DNA from: Candidatus Phosphoribacter hodrii | GTDB lineage: Bacteria; Actinomycetota; Actinomycetes; Actinomycetales; Dermatophilaceae | Direction: 5' to 3' | Assembly: GCA_016707175.1 (NCBI GenBank) | Contig: JADJIB010000001.1 | Location: 434,001-498,000, forward strand | Length of the DNA stretch: 64,000 nt | Shown here: positions 26,037-36,540 of the stretch, in pieces | Layout: every line of letters begins with the position of its first letter | Position numbering within the stretch: the first letter of the stretch is position 1 | Position numbers and translations under genes: made by a program | The notes under the pieces: generated by a model | What the model was told of the DNA's origin: nothing | Seen by the model: only the letters and a program-made list of their open reading frames with translations | Database searches by the model: none

Positions 26037-29000
26037 GTGACCCGACTGACCAAGCTGAGCCTGGCCAACCGCACGGTGGTTCTGCTCGTCTGCGCGATCC
26101 TCATCGGCCTGGGGCTGTTCGCCACCAGCAGCCTCAAGCAGGAGCTCATCCCCTCGATCGAGACCCCCGCCGCGACGATCGTGTCGGTGCTGCCGGGTGC
26201 CGCTCCCGAGGTCGTCGAGCGTGAGGTCAGCCGCCCGATCGAGGACGCCGCGAAGGCCGTCTCGGGCATCACCCGGGTCACCTCCCGCAGCGCGAGCGCC
26301 GTCTCGACGGTGCGCGTCGAGTGGGAGTTCGGGACTGGCTCGGACAAGGTGCTGGCCGATCTGCGTTCGGCCGTGGACGGCATACAGGGCCGGCTGCCGA
26401 GCGACGTGACGCCGCAGGTCGTCGCGGGCCGGTTCGACGACGTGCCGATCATCGTCCTGGCCGTGTCGTCCACCGAGAGCAAGGCGATCCTCTCCGGGAA
26501 GCTCAAAGACATCGTCGCCGCCAAGCTCAAGACTCTCCCGGGAGTCCGCGATGTCGTCGTCTCCGGCCAGGAGCAGGAGCAGGTCGTCGTCACGTTGCGT
26601 CCCGCCGACGTCGACCGCCTCGGCGTCGACACCTCGACGCTTGCCCAGGTCTTCGCGGCCAGCGGCATCGCCGTGCCCGCCGGGTCGATCCCGTCAGCCG
26701 GAACCACGATGGATGTCGAGGTCGGCAAGACCCTCACCAGCACCGAGGCGATCGCCGCCATCCAACTGCAGGGCACCGACGGACCGTTGGCCCTCAAGGA
26801 CATCGCCGATGTGACGATGGCCCCGGTCGAGACGACGTCGATCTCGCGCGCCAACGGCAAGCCGTCCCTGACGATCGCCGTGACCAAGGAACAGAGCGGC
26901 AACACCGTTGCCGTGTCGCAGGCCGTGCGGGCCGAGTTGCCCGCCCTCATGGCGCGCGTCGGCGGGGGGCCACCGACTCGATCGTCTTCGACCAGGCGCC
27001 CTATATCGAGGACTCCGTCCATGACCTGACCGTCGAGGGCCTGCTGGGCCTCTTCTTCGCGGTCATCGTCATCCTCATCTTCCTGCGGTCGGTGCGCTCG
27101 ACGATCATCACGGCGATCTCCATCCCGCTGTCGCTGCTCATCGCGATGATCGGTCTCTGGACCGGCAACTACACCCTCAACATCCTCACCCTCGGTGCCC
27201 TCACCGTGGCGATCGGCCGGGTCGTCGACGACTCGATCGTCGTCATCGAGAACATCAAACGGCACCAGGGGCTCGGCGAATTCGGCCCCGCCTCGATCAT
27301 CCGCGCGGTCCGCGAGGTCGCCGGGGCCGTCACGTCCTCAACCTTGACGACGGTCGCCGTCTTCCTCCCGATCGGGTTGGTGTCGGGCCAGACCGGCGAG
27401 TTGTTCCGGCCGTTCGCCATGACCGTCACCATCGCGCTGCTGGCATCGTTGTTCGTCTCCCTCACCGTGGTGCCCGTCCTCGCGTCGTGGTTCATGCGCG
27501 GCCGGGGAGCGAGCGCGGCTGCGGAAGGTGACGACGCGGCATACCAGAGCGCAGGTATGCCGCTCGGCTCCTCCGAGTCGCCGCGGACCGGGCTGCAGCG
27601 GGCCTACCTGCCGACCTTGCGGTGGGCGCTGGACCACCGCGTCGTCACGCTCGTGCTCGCCGCGCTGGTGTTCGGCGGCACGGTCGGGCTGGCCCCGCGA
27701 CTGAAGACCGACTTCCTCGGGAGCATGGGAGCAACGACGCTGCGGGTCGTCCAGGAGATGCCGGCGGGCACTGCGCTGGACCAGACCGACGCTGCCGCCA
27801 AGCGACTTGAGCAGGTCATCGGCGCCGATCCGACGGTCGTGTCCTACACGACGACGGTGGGCGGTGACCCTTCCCGAGTGTTCTTCGGGACCGTCGCCGG
27901 TCCGAACCAGGCGTCGATCTCGGTGACGCTCTCCTCTGGCTCGGACGGTGTCGTCGTGGGCGACCGGCTGCGCTCCGCCCTCACTGCCCTCAGCGACGTC
28001 GGCACGGTCGAGGTCGTCTCCACCCAGTCCAACAGCGACGTGGCCCTCGTGGTCGAGGGGTCTGACCCGGACTCCCTGCGCAAGGGCAGCGACCAGGTCG
28101 CCGAGATGCTCGCGAGCGTGCCGGGGATGCGCAACGTGCGCACCGACCTCACCAACGCCAAGACGATGCTCAAGGTCGACGTCGATGCGGTCGCTGCCGC
28201 CAACGTCGGCATGGTGCAGGCCCAGATCGGGCAGGCCGTCACCCAAGCGATCAGGGGCACCAAGGTCGGCACGGTCACGGTGGATGACACGACGGTCGAT
28301 GTCATCCTGCGCTCGCGCGAGCCGGTGACCACGGTCGAGGGACTGCGGGCGCTCCCGCTGCCGGTCACCCAGAAGCAGACCATCGACGCCCGCAAGGCTG
28401 CCGGCACGACGGTCGAGGACGACCAGAAGGCGATGCAGAAGCAGGCCCAGGCCGACCAGGATGCGGCAGTGGCGTCGCAGCTGTCGGGCCTGCGTGAGTC
28501 CCGGACCAAGGTGTCGGAGACCATCAGCTCGCTGACGAGCCAACTCGCCGCGCTCAACGCGCAATTGGCGCAGCTCTCGGCCCTTCCGCCGGGAACGGTG
28601 ACGGCGCCCCCCGTCGACCCGATCGCCACCCTCCGGGCCCAGATCGCCCAGCTGAGCAAGTCGATCGAGACGGCCAAGGCGCAACTGACCGCGACCGACG
28701 AGAGCATCGACAAGGTGCTGGAGAGCAAGGCCAAGACCGCACAGAGCCGCGCGGACAGCGAGGCCCTGAGCCAGGCGGCCAAGGACGCCCAGAAGGCGAA
28801 GGCGACTCCGGTCCTGCTCGACGCCGTCGCCGACGTCACCGAGGTCTCCTCGCCGGCCTCGATCGGCCGGGTCGACGGGGCCCGCGCCGCCACCGTCAAC
28901 GGGACACCGCAGGCAGGTGATGTCGGCGGAGTGACCTCGACGATCCAGACCAAGCTCGCTGCCCTTGCTCTGCCGGAGGGCGTGACGGTGCGGTTGGCGG

Positions 29001-29614
29001 GTGTCTCTCAGGCCCAGCGAGAGTCGTTCTCCCAGTTGGGTGTTGCGATGCTCGCGGCGATCGCGATCGTCTACCTCATCATGGTGGCGACGTTCCGCTC
29101 GCTGCTGCAGCCGCTCATCCTTTTGGTGTCGGTGCCGTTCGCAGCCACTGGCGCTTTGGCGCTGTTGTTGATCACGGGGACGGCGCTCGGGATCCCGGCG
29201 ATGATCGGCCTGCTCATGCTCATCGGCATCGTCGTGACCAACGCCATCGTCCTCATCGACCTGATCAACCAGTATCGCGAGGGCGGCGCGGGGAGAAGCG
29301 ACTCGATCATCAACGGCGCCCGGTTGCGGTTGCGGCCGATCATCATGACCGCGCTGGCGACGATCTTCGCGCTGCTGCCGATGGGTCTGGGCGTGACCGG
29401 CGGCGGGATCTTCATCTCCAAGCCGCTGGCTATCGTCGTCATCGGCGGATTGGTGTCTTCCACCGTGCTCACCCTCGTGCTCGTGCCGGTGCTCTACGAC
29501 ATCGTCGAGCGCACCCGCGAGCGGGTCCGACAGCGTCGGGGCGGCGAGACCGAGGAAAACCCGGCCACCGAGGGCGCCGTCACTGAGGGCGCTGTCGCCG
29601 GGGTCACGGCCTGA
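26037..29614 (+). pseudogene. RND-family efflux permease, frameshifted in a G run
   Basis: A GTG at 26037 opens an HAE1-type RND permease (KLSLANRTVVLLVCAILIG, LIPSIETPAATIVSVLPGA). The frame breaks at a run of six Gs at 26964-26969: one more G would restore VGGGATDSIVF and give about 1190 residues. The downstream frame continues with IVILIFLRSVRSTIITAI, GRVVDDSIVVIENI (the proton-relay Asp pair) and MLIGIVVTNAIVLIDLINQ. An extra coiled-coil-like segment (about 28380-28800; repeated Gln/Ala/Lys heptads) is inserted in the second outer loop. A single missing base may be error, slippage or a true loss. Confidence 0.85.
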
Positions 29615-29660
29615 CAGCCGTCGGAGTCGCGGGCAGCGCACAGGGAAGGCCATTGGTGGG

Positions 29661-29726
29661 GAGCGGGCGGCATACCTGAGCGTGGGAGGGCGAGCGGGTG
29701 GCGACCATTGACATTCGGTATGCCGC
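29661..29726. repeat. paired CGGCATA motifs forming an inverted repeat
   Basis: GGGCGGCATACC near 29664-29675 and GGTATGCCGCCC near 29715-29726 are exact reverse complements (12 bp) in the spacer between the convergent RND and VOC genes. The loop is about 39 nt. It could be a weak bidirectional terminator and is built from the over-represented 7-mer. Confidence 0.6.
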
Positions 29727-29758
29727 CCATCGCGCCGCGCCGCGGCGAGTCAGCAGAG

Positions 29759-30112
29759 TCAGCGCGACTCGAACAGCTCGATGGGGTTGCCGCTGGGGTC
29801 CTCGACCAACACCTGCCGACCACCGGGGCCCGAGATCGGCTTGCTCCGCAAGCGCGCCCCAGTCGCGGTGAGTTGGTCCACCGTCGCATCGAGGTCGTCG
29901 ACCTCGATCACGAGGCGATTCCACCCCCCGGGCTGGGGAACTGACCCATCCGCCAAGGCTCTGCGCGCCGACGTTCCGGGGCCGCTGACCCACAGCTCGA
30001 GCCCGTCCCGCTCCATGATGGCGAAGGGAGGTCCCATGCGGTCCACGAGGGTGAAGCCGAGGGTTTCCAGGAAGGTCAGGGACCTATCCACGTCGTCCAC
30101 GATGTAGCGCAC
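29759..30112 (-). CDS. VOC (glyoxalase/bleomycin resistance-like) protein
   Basis: A 117-residue single-domain VOC protein: RYIVDDVDRSLTFLETLGF at the N-terminus, VIEVDDLDATVDQLTATGA in the second half and PSGNPIELFE at the end, the usual metal-site Glu. GTG 30112 is chosen since GGGAGG lies about 6 nt upstream and gives the family start; the frame is open further upstream without similarity. The substrate is unknown. It is convergent with the RND gene and is downstream of the SDR gene on the same strand. Confidence 0.8.
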   Translation of the reverse strand: MRYIVDDVDRSLTFLETLGFTLVDRMGPPFAIMERDGLELWVSGPGTSARRALADGSVPQPGGWNRLVIEVDDLDATVDQLTATGARLRSKPISGPGGRQVLVEDPSGNPIELFESR

Positions 30113-30201
30113 GAGTGCCTCCCGACTGCCGGCGATCCCGGCTTGCTGGGCACAGCCTGTCGTACGACATGGCCGAAGTCCACGTTTGGCGGCCGGGCGA
30201 T

Positions 30202-31188
30202 TCAGTCGGCGATGCCTGCGTGCCGGGCGACCCACTGCCACAACTCCTGGCGCTCGGCATCGCTGGCCCGGGTGCGGGACAGATAGCTCGTCGGACGCTC
30301 AGACCGGTCGTGCCACAAGCCTCCGGACGGCGGGGCGGGGGTTGCCGCGATGAGCCAGGTCGTCGTGTCAACACCGGCCGCGCCGCGGCGCAGCACCGGA
30401 GCGGTGAGCCGTGCGAAGCCCGGCAACGACGAGGTGACACCGGGGCTGGCCGCCCAACCGGGGTGGGCGGCATACACGCTGATGCGGTGGCGACCCCAGC
30501 GGCGGGCGAGGATCGGGAGCAACTCCACCTGGGCCCGCTTGCTGCGCGCGTAAGCGACCGCGCCGCGATAGCGCTCGGGGTGGAAGTCCAGGTCGTCCAG
30601 GTCCAGCGCCTGCGAGTACATCCCGCCGGAGGTGACGAACACGACCCGCGCCCCGTCACGAGCGGCGGCCAGGGCGGGCAGCAGCGCCTCGGTCAACGCG
30701 ACCGGGCCGAGGACGTGCACCGACATCGTTAGCTCCCGACCCTGCGCGTCCTCCTGGCGCGTCGACGGCATGATCCCGGCGTTGTGGACCAGTCCGTCGA
30801 CCGGCAGCCCCGTCGCGCGATAGGCCGCCGCGAACGCACGCACGCTCGCCTGATCGGAGAGGTCACACCGCCAGGTGGTATGCCGTCCCGCCGCCACCTC
30901 GTCGAGTTGCTCGCGGACCGGGGCGGCCTTCATCGGGTCGCGCACGACAAGGTGCACGTGGGCACCGAGCATTGCGAGATCCACGGCCGTCCGGATCCCG
31001 AGGCCCGAGGACGCACCGGTGACCAGGACGTGCTTGCCGCTGAGAGCGTTGCGGGGCGGGTCGGCCGGCCAGGTCGGCAGTCGCCGGCGCACGGCGTGGC
31101 CGGTCGCCGGGTAGCCGAGCACGACGCTCCGATCCAGTGCCGTGTCAACGAGCCGGGCCAGCCGGTCGGTCCACGTCGGGTGGGTCAT
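30202..31188 (-). CDS. SDR family oxidoreductase of lipid operon
   Basis: A 328-residue SDR with an N-terminal extension of about 50 residues. TGASSGLG is the cofactor loop, then CDLSD, HNAGIM and the catalytic YARSK. The plan resembles retinol-dehydrogenase/WW-oxidoreductase-like SDRs, often NADP-linked. ATG 31188 overlaps the methyltransferase stop in ATGA, so it is translationally coupled and is the last gene of the MMPL/FAD/DUF1365/CFA operon. It may reduce a keto or unsaturated product formed on the methylated lipid. Confidence 0.85.
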   Translation of the reverse strand: MTHPTWTDRLARLVDTALDRSVVLGYPATGHAVRRRLPTWPADPPRNALSGKHVLVTGASSGLGIRTAVDLAMLGAHVHLVVRDPMKAAPVREQLDEVAAGRHTTWRCDLSDQASVRAFAAAYRATGLPVDGLVHNAGIMPSTRQEDAQGRELTMSVHVLGPVALTEALLPALAAARDGARVVFVTSGGMYSQALDLDDLDFHPERYRGAVAYARSKRAQVELLPILARRWGRHRISVYAAHPGWAASPGVTSSLPGFARLTAPVLRRGAAGVDTTTWLIAATPAPPSGGLWHDRSERPTSYLSRTRASDAERQELWQWVARHAGIAD

Positions 31189-32366
31189 GACGGTCCGCTC
31201 CTGCCGAAAGTGATCTGGGCGACGTCGAGGTAGCCGGTGGCGAACCCCGCCTCGCAGTAGGCGAGATAGAACTCCCACTCACGGCGGAAGACGTCGTCGA
31301 AGCCGTGGGTGGCGATCTGCGGCCAGTTGTCGGTGAAGGATTGCCGCCACCGCCGCAGGGTGTGGGCATAGTGCGCACCGAACGTGCGAATCCCCTTGAC
31401 CCGCAACGAGGTATGCCGCGTAGCCACCTCCTCGAGCGCCTCCAGCGACGGGATGATCCCGCCCGGGAAGATGTGCTTCTGGATCCAGCCGAACGAGTTG
31501 CGGGTCGCGAGAAAGCGGTCGTGATCCATGAGGATCGACTGGACGACTGCCGATCCCCCAGGCGCCAGCACTCGGTCGATCGTTTCAACGTAGGCGGGCC
31601 AAAACTCCTCGCCGACCGCCTCGATCATCTCGATGCTGACGACCGCGTCGAACCGCCCGGTCACCTCGCGGTAGTCGCGCAACTGCACGTCCACCCGGTC
31701 GGCTAGCCCGGCCTCCAGCACCCGCTGCCGAGCTAGCGCCTGCTGCTCCCGAGAGAGGGTGATCGTGGTGACCGACGCGCCTCGGGCCGCAGCCCGCAAC
31801 GCCAATTCGCCCCACCCTGTGCCGATTTCGAGCATCCGCTTGCCCGCCCGGACGTTGGCGGCATCGAGGGCTGCGTCGATCTTGCGGCGTTGGGCAGTCG
31901 CGAGATCCTGCGTTTCCCACGGCCTGGAGCCCTCGAACAGCGCACTGCTGTAGGTCATCGTCTCGTCGAGGAAGCCCGCGAACAGGTCGTTGCTCAGGTC
32001 GTAGTGAGCGGCGATGTTGGCGCGCGCCCCGTCCGGGGTGTTGCGGTGGTGGTGCGGGATCGCCCGCTCAACAATGCCGCGCAGCGCCAGGACCGGTCGC
32101 GGCAAAAGCCGGTCCACCCGCGCGGCGAACGGCCTGAGGAGGTCGGCCAGATCGGTTCCTTCGCCTGCCTCCCAGTCACCCGCCATGAAGGCCTCGCCGA
32201 GGCCGATCTTCGGGTGGGTCTCGAGTCGCCGGAACAGCGCGGCCGGCCGGTTGACTTGCAGCACAAGAGCATTCGCACCGCCCGCGCCCCACGTGCCACC
32301 GCCCGGAAGACGCAGCTGGATAGGGAGGCTGCGCACCAGCAGGCGGACCAGGTTGCGGGCCACCAA
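31185..32366 (-). CDS. cyclopropane-fatty-acid synthase-type methyltransferase
   Basis: A 393-residue SAM-dependent enzyme of the CFA/CmaA/UfaA1 group: GLGEAFMAGDWE, IAAHYDLSNDLFAGFLDETMTYSSALF, SAM loop LEIGTGWGELAL and EMIEAVGEEFW, then IFPGGIIPSL. It adds a methyl or methylene group to unsaturated acyl chains in phospholipids. A TTG at 32366 or GTG at 32363 is the first start; the recognisable family sequence begins about there. The upstream DUF1365 frame overlaps it by more than 370 nt, which suggests a base error at the junction. Gene order matches M. tuberculosis ufaA1 (Rv0447c). Confidence 0.88.
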   Translation of the reverse strand: MVARNLVRLLVRSLPIQLRLPGGGTWGAGGANALVLQVNRPAALFRRLETHPKIGLGEAFMAGDWEAGEGTDLADLLRPFAARVDRLLPRPVLALRGIVERAIPHHHRNTPDGARANIAAHYDLSNDLFAGFLDETMTYSSALFEGSRPWETQDLATAQRRKIDAALDAANVRAGKRMLEIGTGWGELALRAAARGASVTTITLSREQQALARQRVLEAGLADRVDVQLRDYREVTGRFDAVVSIEMIEAVGEEFWPAYVETIDRVLAPGGSAVVQSILMDHDRFLATRNSFGWIQKHIFPGGIIPSLEALEEVATRHTSLRVKGIRTFGAHYAHTLRRWRQSFTDNWPQIATHGFDDVFRREWEFYLAYCEAGFATGYLDVAQITFGRSGPS

Positions 32367-33178
32367 CCCACGAGTGACCCGGTATGCCGCCCTGCCGGCG
32401 CGATCCGAGGGTCGACCCCAGGGGCAGCCTGAGCGTCCGCGCTGCTCGGCGGCTTCTCACGCAGGACCGGCAGTCGGCGCAACCAGAGGGCAACACCGTG
32501 GACCCGGATCAGGGCGCTCACCCGCTGCGGCATCAACGGGTGCCGGACAAGGACCCGGGTCAGGGAGGCCCCGGTCAGCGGGACCGGGCGACCTGTGACG
32601 GTGGCGCTCAGGAGTTGAGCACCGTTGCGCTCCAAGCGGATCGCCACCGACACCCGATCGCGCGTGAGGTGCAGGCGCACGGCATACCTGCCGGTGGTGT
32701 CGTTGAACGGCGAGACGAGGAAGTCCTTGTCGACCTCGGCCTTGCCCTGCGGGTCGGGGGTCAGGACGTAGGTGTGGCGCCCGGCGTAGGTGTTGCGGAC
32801 CTCCAGAATGGCCGCGACGACCCGCCCGTCCGGCGCCAGACACCAGAAGACCGACAGGGGGTCAAAGACGTGTCCGAACACTCGGGCATGAGCAAGGAGC
32901 AACACCCTTGTCGAGTCGGGCAGCTCGACCCCAACGGCGCGAACCTCCCGCAGCACAATGGCTTTCAGCTCCGCCAGGGTCGACGCGCGACCATCGAGAT
33001 GGTCCTCGGCGCGCAGTTCGGACAGGCGACGCAGCCGGGCCGGCAGGCGCGGTGGGTGGTCGAGGTCGACGAGCCATTGGTAGTGCCGGTGGGCGAACGA
33101 AGCCCGCAAGGGGCGGAAGCGGGTATGCCGCACGGTGCCGACGACGAGCGCCGGCACCGGCAGGAGGGGTTCAGTCAC
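31994..33178 (-). CDS. DUF1365 protein, 3' end doubtful
   Basis: The first 250 or so residues match DUF1365 (VRHTRFRPLRASFAHRHYQWLVDL, FGHVFDPLSVFWC, EVDKDFLVSPFNDTTGRY). The family is always found near CFA-type methyltransferases and FAD oxidoreductases; its activity is unknown. After LWLRRLPVLREK the frame leaves the family and runs to 31994 as a shadow of the methyltransferase gene. A stop at 32457 in the neighbouring frame would give a normal length of about 240 residues if one base were changed. It starts 5 nt before the FAD gene stop and is in the same operon. Confidence 0.75.
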   Translation of the reverse strand: MTEPLLPVPALVVGTVRHTRFRPLRASFAHRHYQWLVDLDHPPRLPARLRRLSELRAEDHLDGRASTLAELKAIVLREVRAVGVELPDSTRVLLLAHARVFGHVFDPLSVFWCLAPDGRVVAAILEVRNTYAGRHTYVLTPDPQGKAEVDKDFLVSPFNDTTGRYAVRLHLTRDRVSVAIRLERNGAQLLSATVTGRPVPLTGASLTRVLVRHPLMPQRVSALIRVHGVALWLRRLPVLREKPPSSADAQAAPGVDPRIAPAGRHTGSLVGWWPATWSACWCAASLSSCVFRAVARGARAVRMLLCCKSTGRPRCSGDSRPTRRSASARPSWRVTGRQAKEPIWPTSSGRSPRGWTGFCRDRSWRCAALLSGRSRTTTATPRTGRAPTSPLTTT

Positions 33179-33182
33179 CAGG

Positions 33183-34485
33183 TCACCCCCACGTCACCCC
33201 GAGAGCCGCCGCGGCGGCCACGCCGGAGCGGGCGCCATCCTCGTGGAACCCCCACCCGTGATAGGCCCCGGCGAATGCCGTTCTGCCGCTGCTGATCTCA
33301 GGCAGCCGGCGCTGTGCGCGAACCGCCGCTAGGTCATAGAGAGGGTGGGCGTAGGACATCGTCGCAATGACACTCTCGGGGTGGATCCGGTCGGAACCGT
33401 TGAGGGTGACGAACAACTGGTCGGTGCTCGGCAGACCCTGCAGGCGGTTCATCCAGTAGGTGACCAATGGCGGCCCATCGCCGTCGCCCTGGACGAGGTA
33501 GTTCCACGACGCTTTCGCCCCGGACGCGGTCGGCAGCAGGGACGGATCGCGATGCAGGACAGCCTCGTTCGTGGTGTACCGGAACGAGCCGAGAAGCGAA
33601 GGCCTCCAACGGCACTGGGTCAGCCAGCAACGTCAGCGCCTGATCGGGGTGGGTGGCGATGACGACCCGGTCGACCTCGGTGCGGCCTCCCGACGCATCG
33701 ATCACCGAGACCCCGTCAGCATGCCGCTGCACGACCCGGACCGGCCGCCCGGAGCGGACGTCCGGCAATCGCGCGGCGATCGCGTCGACATAGGTCCGCG
33801 ACCCACCGACCACCGTGAACCACTGCGGCGAGTCCCCGATCGACAGCATCCCGTGGTGGTCGAGGAATCGGAACAGGTAGCGGGCCGGGTAGTCGAGCGC
33901 GTCCCCTCCCCCGGTGGACCAGACGCACGCGACGACGGGCACGGCATACAGGCGGACGAAGTCGGGACCGAATCCCGCGGCGCGGATGAACTCACCGAAC
34001 GTCGTGGGATCCTCGTCGGTGCTGCCCTCAAGGAACACCCGGGCCAGCCGGTGGAACCGCCGGACCCCCGTCAGCATCCGCCAATAGGAGCCCCGCGCCA
34101 ACTGCCCCGGCCGAGCGACAAACCCGGGAAGCCCTCTGCCGCCGGCGAATTCGATGCCAGACCGGTCATCACGCACGCTCATCGACATCTCGGTCGGCCG
34201 CCCGCTGACCCCGAGCTCGGCGAAGAGCCGACGCAGAACGGGATAGGTCCGGTCGTTGAAGACGATGAAGCCCGAGTCGACCGCCACCGGTCCTGAGGAC
34301 CCGGCGACCGAGTGCGTGTGCGCGTGTCCACCCAGCCGATCATCGGCCTCGAAGAGGGTCACCTCGTGGGCCCGGGAGAGCAGGTATGCCGCGGTGAGCC
34401 CCGAGACCCCGGAGCCGACGACCGCGACCCGCTCCCGGCGTGCGGACGTCACGAGATCGCCGGGACTGGCCGGGTCGCCGCTCAC
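33183..34485 (-). pseudogene. FAD-dependent amine-oxidase-like oxidoreductase, frameshifted
   Basis: GTG 34485 overlaps the MMPL stop in GTGA. The protein starts with VAVVGSGVSGLTAAYLLS (FAD loop) and EADDRLGGHAHT, then DSGFIVFNDRTYPVLRRLFAELG, the pattern of the FAD oxidoreductase encoded beside DUF1365 and CFA genes (compare Rv0449c). The frame is lost near 33583-33590, where one extra base separates VPLEAFA from LGSFRYTTNEAVLHRD; the C-terminus GRTAFAGAYHGWGFHEDG continues to 33183. These enzymes are thought to desaturate or otherwise oxidise methylated or cyclopropane acyl chains; the exact reaction is not certain. Confidence 0.82.
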
Positions 34486-36515
34486 GCTCGCTCCACCGGA
34501 GCCACCCGCCGCGGCCACCAGAACCGGTCGCCGAGGATCAACGCGATGGCCGGGACGAGGACGGTGCGCACGACGAGGGTGTCCAGCAGCACGCCGACGC
34601 AGATGATGACGCCGATCTGGGCGAGGACGACCAAGGGCAGCACCCCGAGGACGGCGAACACCGCAGCCAGCAGGATGCCCGCGCTCGTGATGACGCCACC
34701 GGTGGCCGAGAGCGCCCGCAACATGCCCGCCCGCGAGCCGTGGACGGCCGCCTCCTCCCGCGCCCGCGTGACGAGGAAGATGTTGTAGTCGACGCCGAGC
34801 GCCACGAGGAACAGGAACGTATAGAGCGGCGCCCCGACATCCAATGCGGTGAAGCCGAACACCTTGGTGAAGATCCACCAGGACGCCCCCACGGCCGCGA
34901 GGAAGGTGAGGATCACCGTCCCGACGAGGATGATCGGTGCAACGAACGAACGCAGCAGCACGAGCAGGGCGAGCAGCACCAAGACGAAGATGATCGGGAA
35001 GATGACGCCCCGGTCGCGCGACGCGGCGTCCGCGGCATCGACGCCCCTCGCCTCCGTGCCACCGACGATCGTTCCCGGTATGCCGTGCACCGCCGCGCGC
35101 ACGTCCCGCACCGCGGTGCGCGCCGCGTCGGTCCCTGGCTGGGGCGTGAGGACCACGGCCACCTGGGCGTAGCGATCGGTGCGCTGGCCGGGGGTCGCGG
35201 AGGCGACCGACGGGACGGACTTGGCGGCCGCCACGACAGCGGCCGGGTCGCCCTCAGTGATGACGACGAGCGGGTCGGAGTTGCCGGCCGGGAAGGACTG
35301 GGCCAACCGCTCGGCAGCCGCGATCGCCTCCGGCTTGGAGAGGAACTGGTCGGTCTGCGAGAGGCCACTGCGGACCTGCGTGAGCCCACCGGCCATCAGC
35401 GCCAGGACGACGAGGGTCCCGACGACGAACCGCTGCGGCCGCGCGGCGACCAGGTCGCCGACCTTGCGCCAGAACGAGTTCTGGTCGACGAGGGCTGTCT
35501 GCCCGACTCGCGGCACGACCGGCCAGAACACCCAGCGGCCGAAGAGCACGAGCACTGCGGGGAGAACGACGAGGGCATATCCGGCGGCGACGACGATGCC
35601 GACGGCGCTCGCCAGGCCGAGCCCGCGCGTCGTCGGGAAGACCGACAACAGCAGGGTGAGGACGCCGAGCACGACCGTCGTCGCGCTGAGCAGGACCGCT
35701 TCTCCGGTATGCCGCAGAGCCGCGCGCATCGCGGCATACCTGTCGGGCTCGCGGCGCAACTCGTCGCGGTAACGCGAGATGAGAAGGAGGGCGTAGTCGG
35801 TGCCCGCGCCGAAGACGAGGACCGAGAGGATGCCGATCGTCGACTCGTCCCACGCGACGCCGGTGGCCTTGAGGACGTGCGTGGCGAGGACCGCGGCGAG
35901 CCGGTCGGCGATCCCGACGACGATGAGGGGGACGAGCCAGAGCGTCGGGCTGCGATAGGTGATGAGCAGCAGGAGGGCGACCACGCCGGCCGTGGCGAGG
36001 AGCAGCCTGGTGTTGGCGCCCTGGAAGACGGCACCGAGGTCGGCCTGGACCGCCGCGGGGCCGGTGACCTGGACGGTGACCCCCGCCGGCGGGTCGGCCT
36101 TGAGGTCGGTGCGCAGGGAGGTGACGGCCGCCGAGATCCCGGCGTTGCCCGTCGCCGTGACCGGGACGACCCCGATCGCGGCGCTCTTGTCCTCGCTGAC
36201 CACGAGCGGACCGGCGATCCTGCCTTGCAGGCGGGTGCGCAGGGCGGCGATCGTCGGCTCGTCCAGGGTGCCGTTGGTCGCGGTGTAGAGAACGACGGCG
36301 CTGCTGCCCTCCTTCTGGGGGAAGGTCTGGAGCACCTCGACGACCGCGGTGCTCTCGGCGCCGATCGGCAATCCGTCGAGCGCGCTCGTCGTGCGGGTCG
36401 CCTCCTTCATGGCACCGATGACGCCACCCGCAACGAGCACGAGGAGCAGGGCCACGAGCCACGAGCGACGTCGATGCACGATGAGGTCGACAATGGCTTG
36501 ACCGAGACGAGTCAT
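34482..36515 (-). CDS. MMPL/RND-family lipid transporter
   Basis: A 677-residue membrane protein with two six-helix RND halves. SILVFGAGTDYALLLISRYRDEL and the second-half LFLVALGVDYNIFLVTRAREE are the MMPL proton-channel motifs with GxxxDY. Family members move lipids or drugs outward. ATG 36515 is preferred, as the frame upstream only adds residues from promoter sequence; no clear Shine-Dalgarno is present, so initiation may be near the transcript 5' end. It heads an operon with FAD oxidoreductase, DUF1365, CFA methyltransferase and SDR, and is divergent from marR, likely its repressor. Confidence 0.88.
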   Translation of the reverse strand: MTRLGQAIVDLIVHRRRSWLVALLLVLVAGGVIGAMKEATRTTSALDGLPIGAESTAVVEVLQTFPQKEGSSAVVLYTATNGTLDEPTIAALRTRLQGRIAGPLVVSEDKSAAIGVVPVTATGNAGISAAVTSLRTDLKADPPAGVTVQVTGPAAVQADLGAVFQGANTRLLLATAGVVALLLLITYRSPTLWLVPLIVVGIADRLAAVLATHVLKATGVAWDESTIGILSVLVFGAGTDYALLLISRYRDELRREPDRYAAMRAALRHTGEAVLLSATTVVLGVLTLLLSVFPTTRGLGLASAVGIVVAAGYALVVLPAVLVLFGRWVFWPVVPRVGQTALVDQNSFWRKVGDLVAARPQRFVVGTLVVLALMAGGLTQVRSGLSQTDQFLSKPEAIAAAERLAQSFPAGNSDPLVVITEGDPAAVVAAAKSVPSVASATPGQRTDRYAQVAVVLTPQPGTDAARTAVRDVRAAVHGIPGTIVGGTEARGVDAADAASRDRGVIFPIIFVLVLLALLVLLRSFVAPIILVGTVILTFLAAVGASWWIFTKVFGFTALDVGAPLYTFLFLVALGVDYNIFLVTRAREEAAVHGSRAGMLRALSATGGVITSAGILLAAVFAVLGVLPLVVLAQIGVIICVGVLLDTLVVRTVLVPAIALILGDRFWWPRRVAPVERA

Positions 36516-36540
36516 GGGACAATCCGATCGGCTAGTCTGG

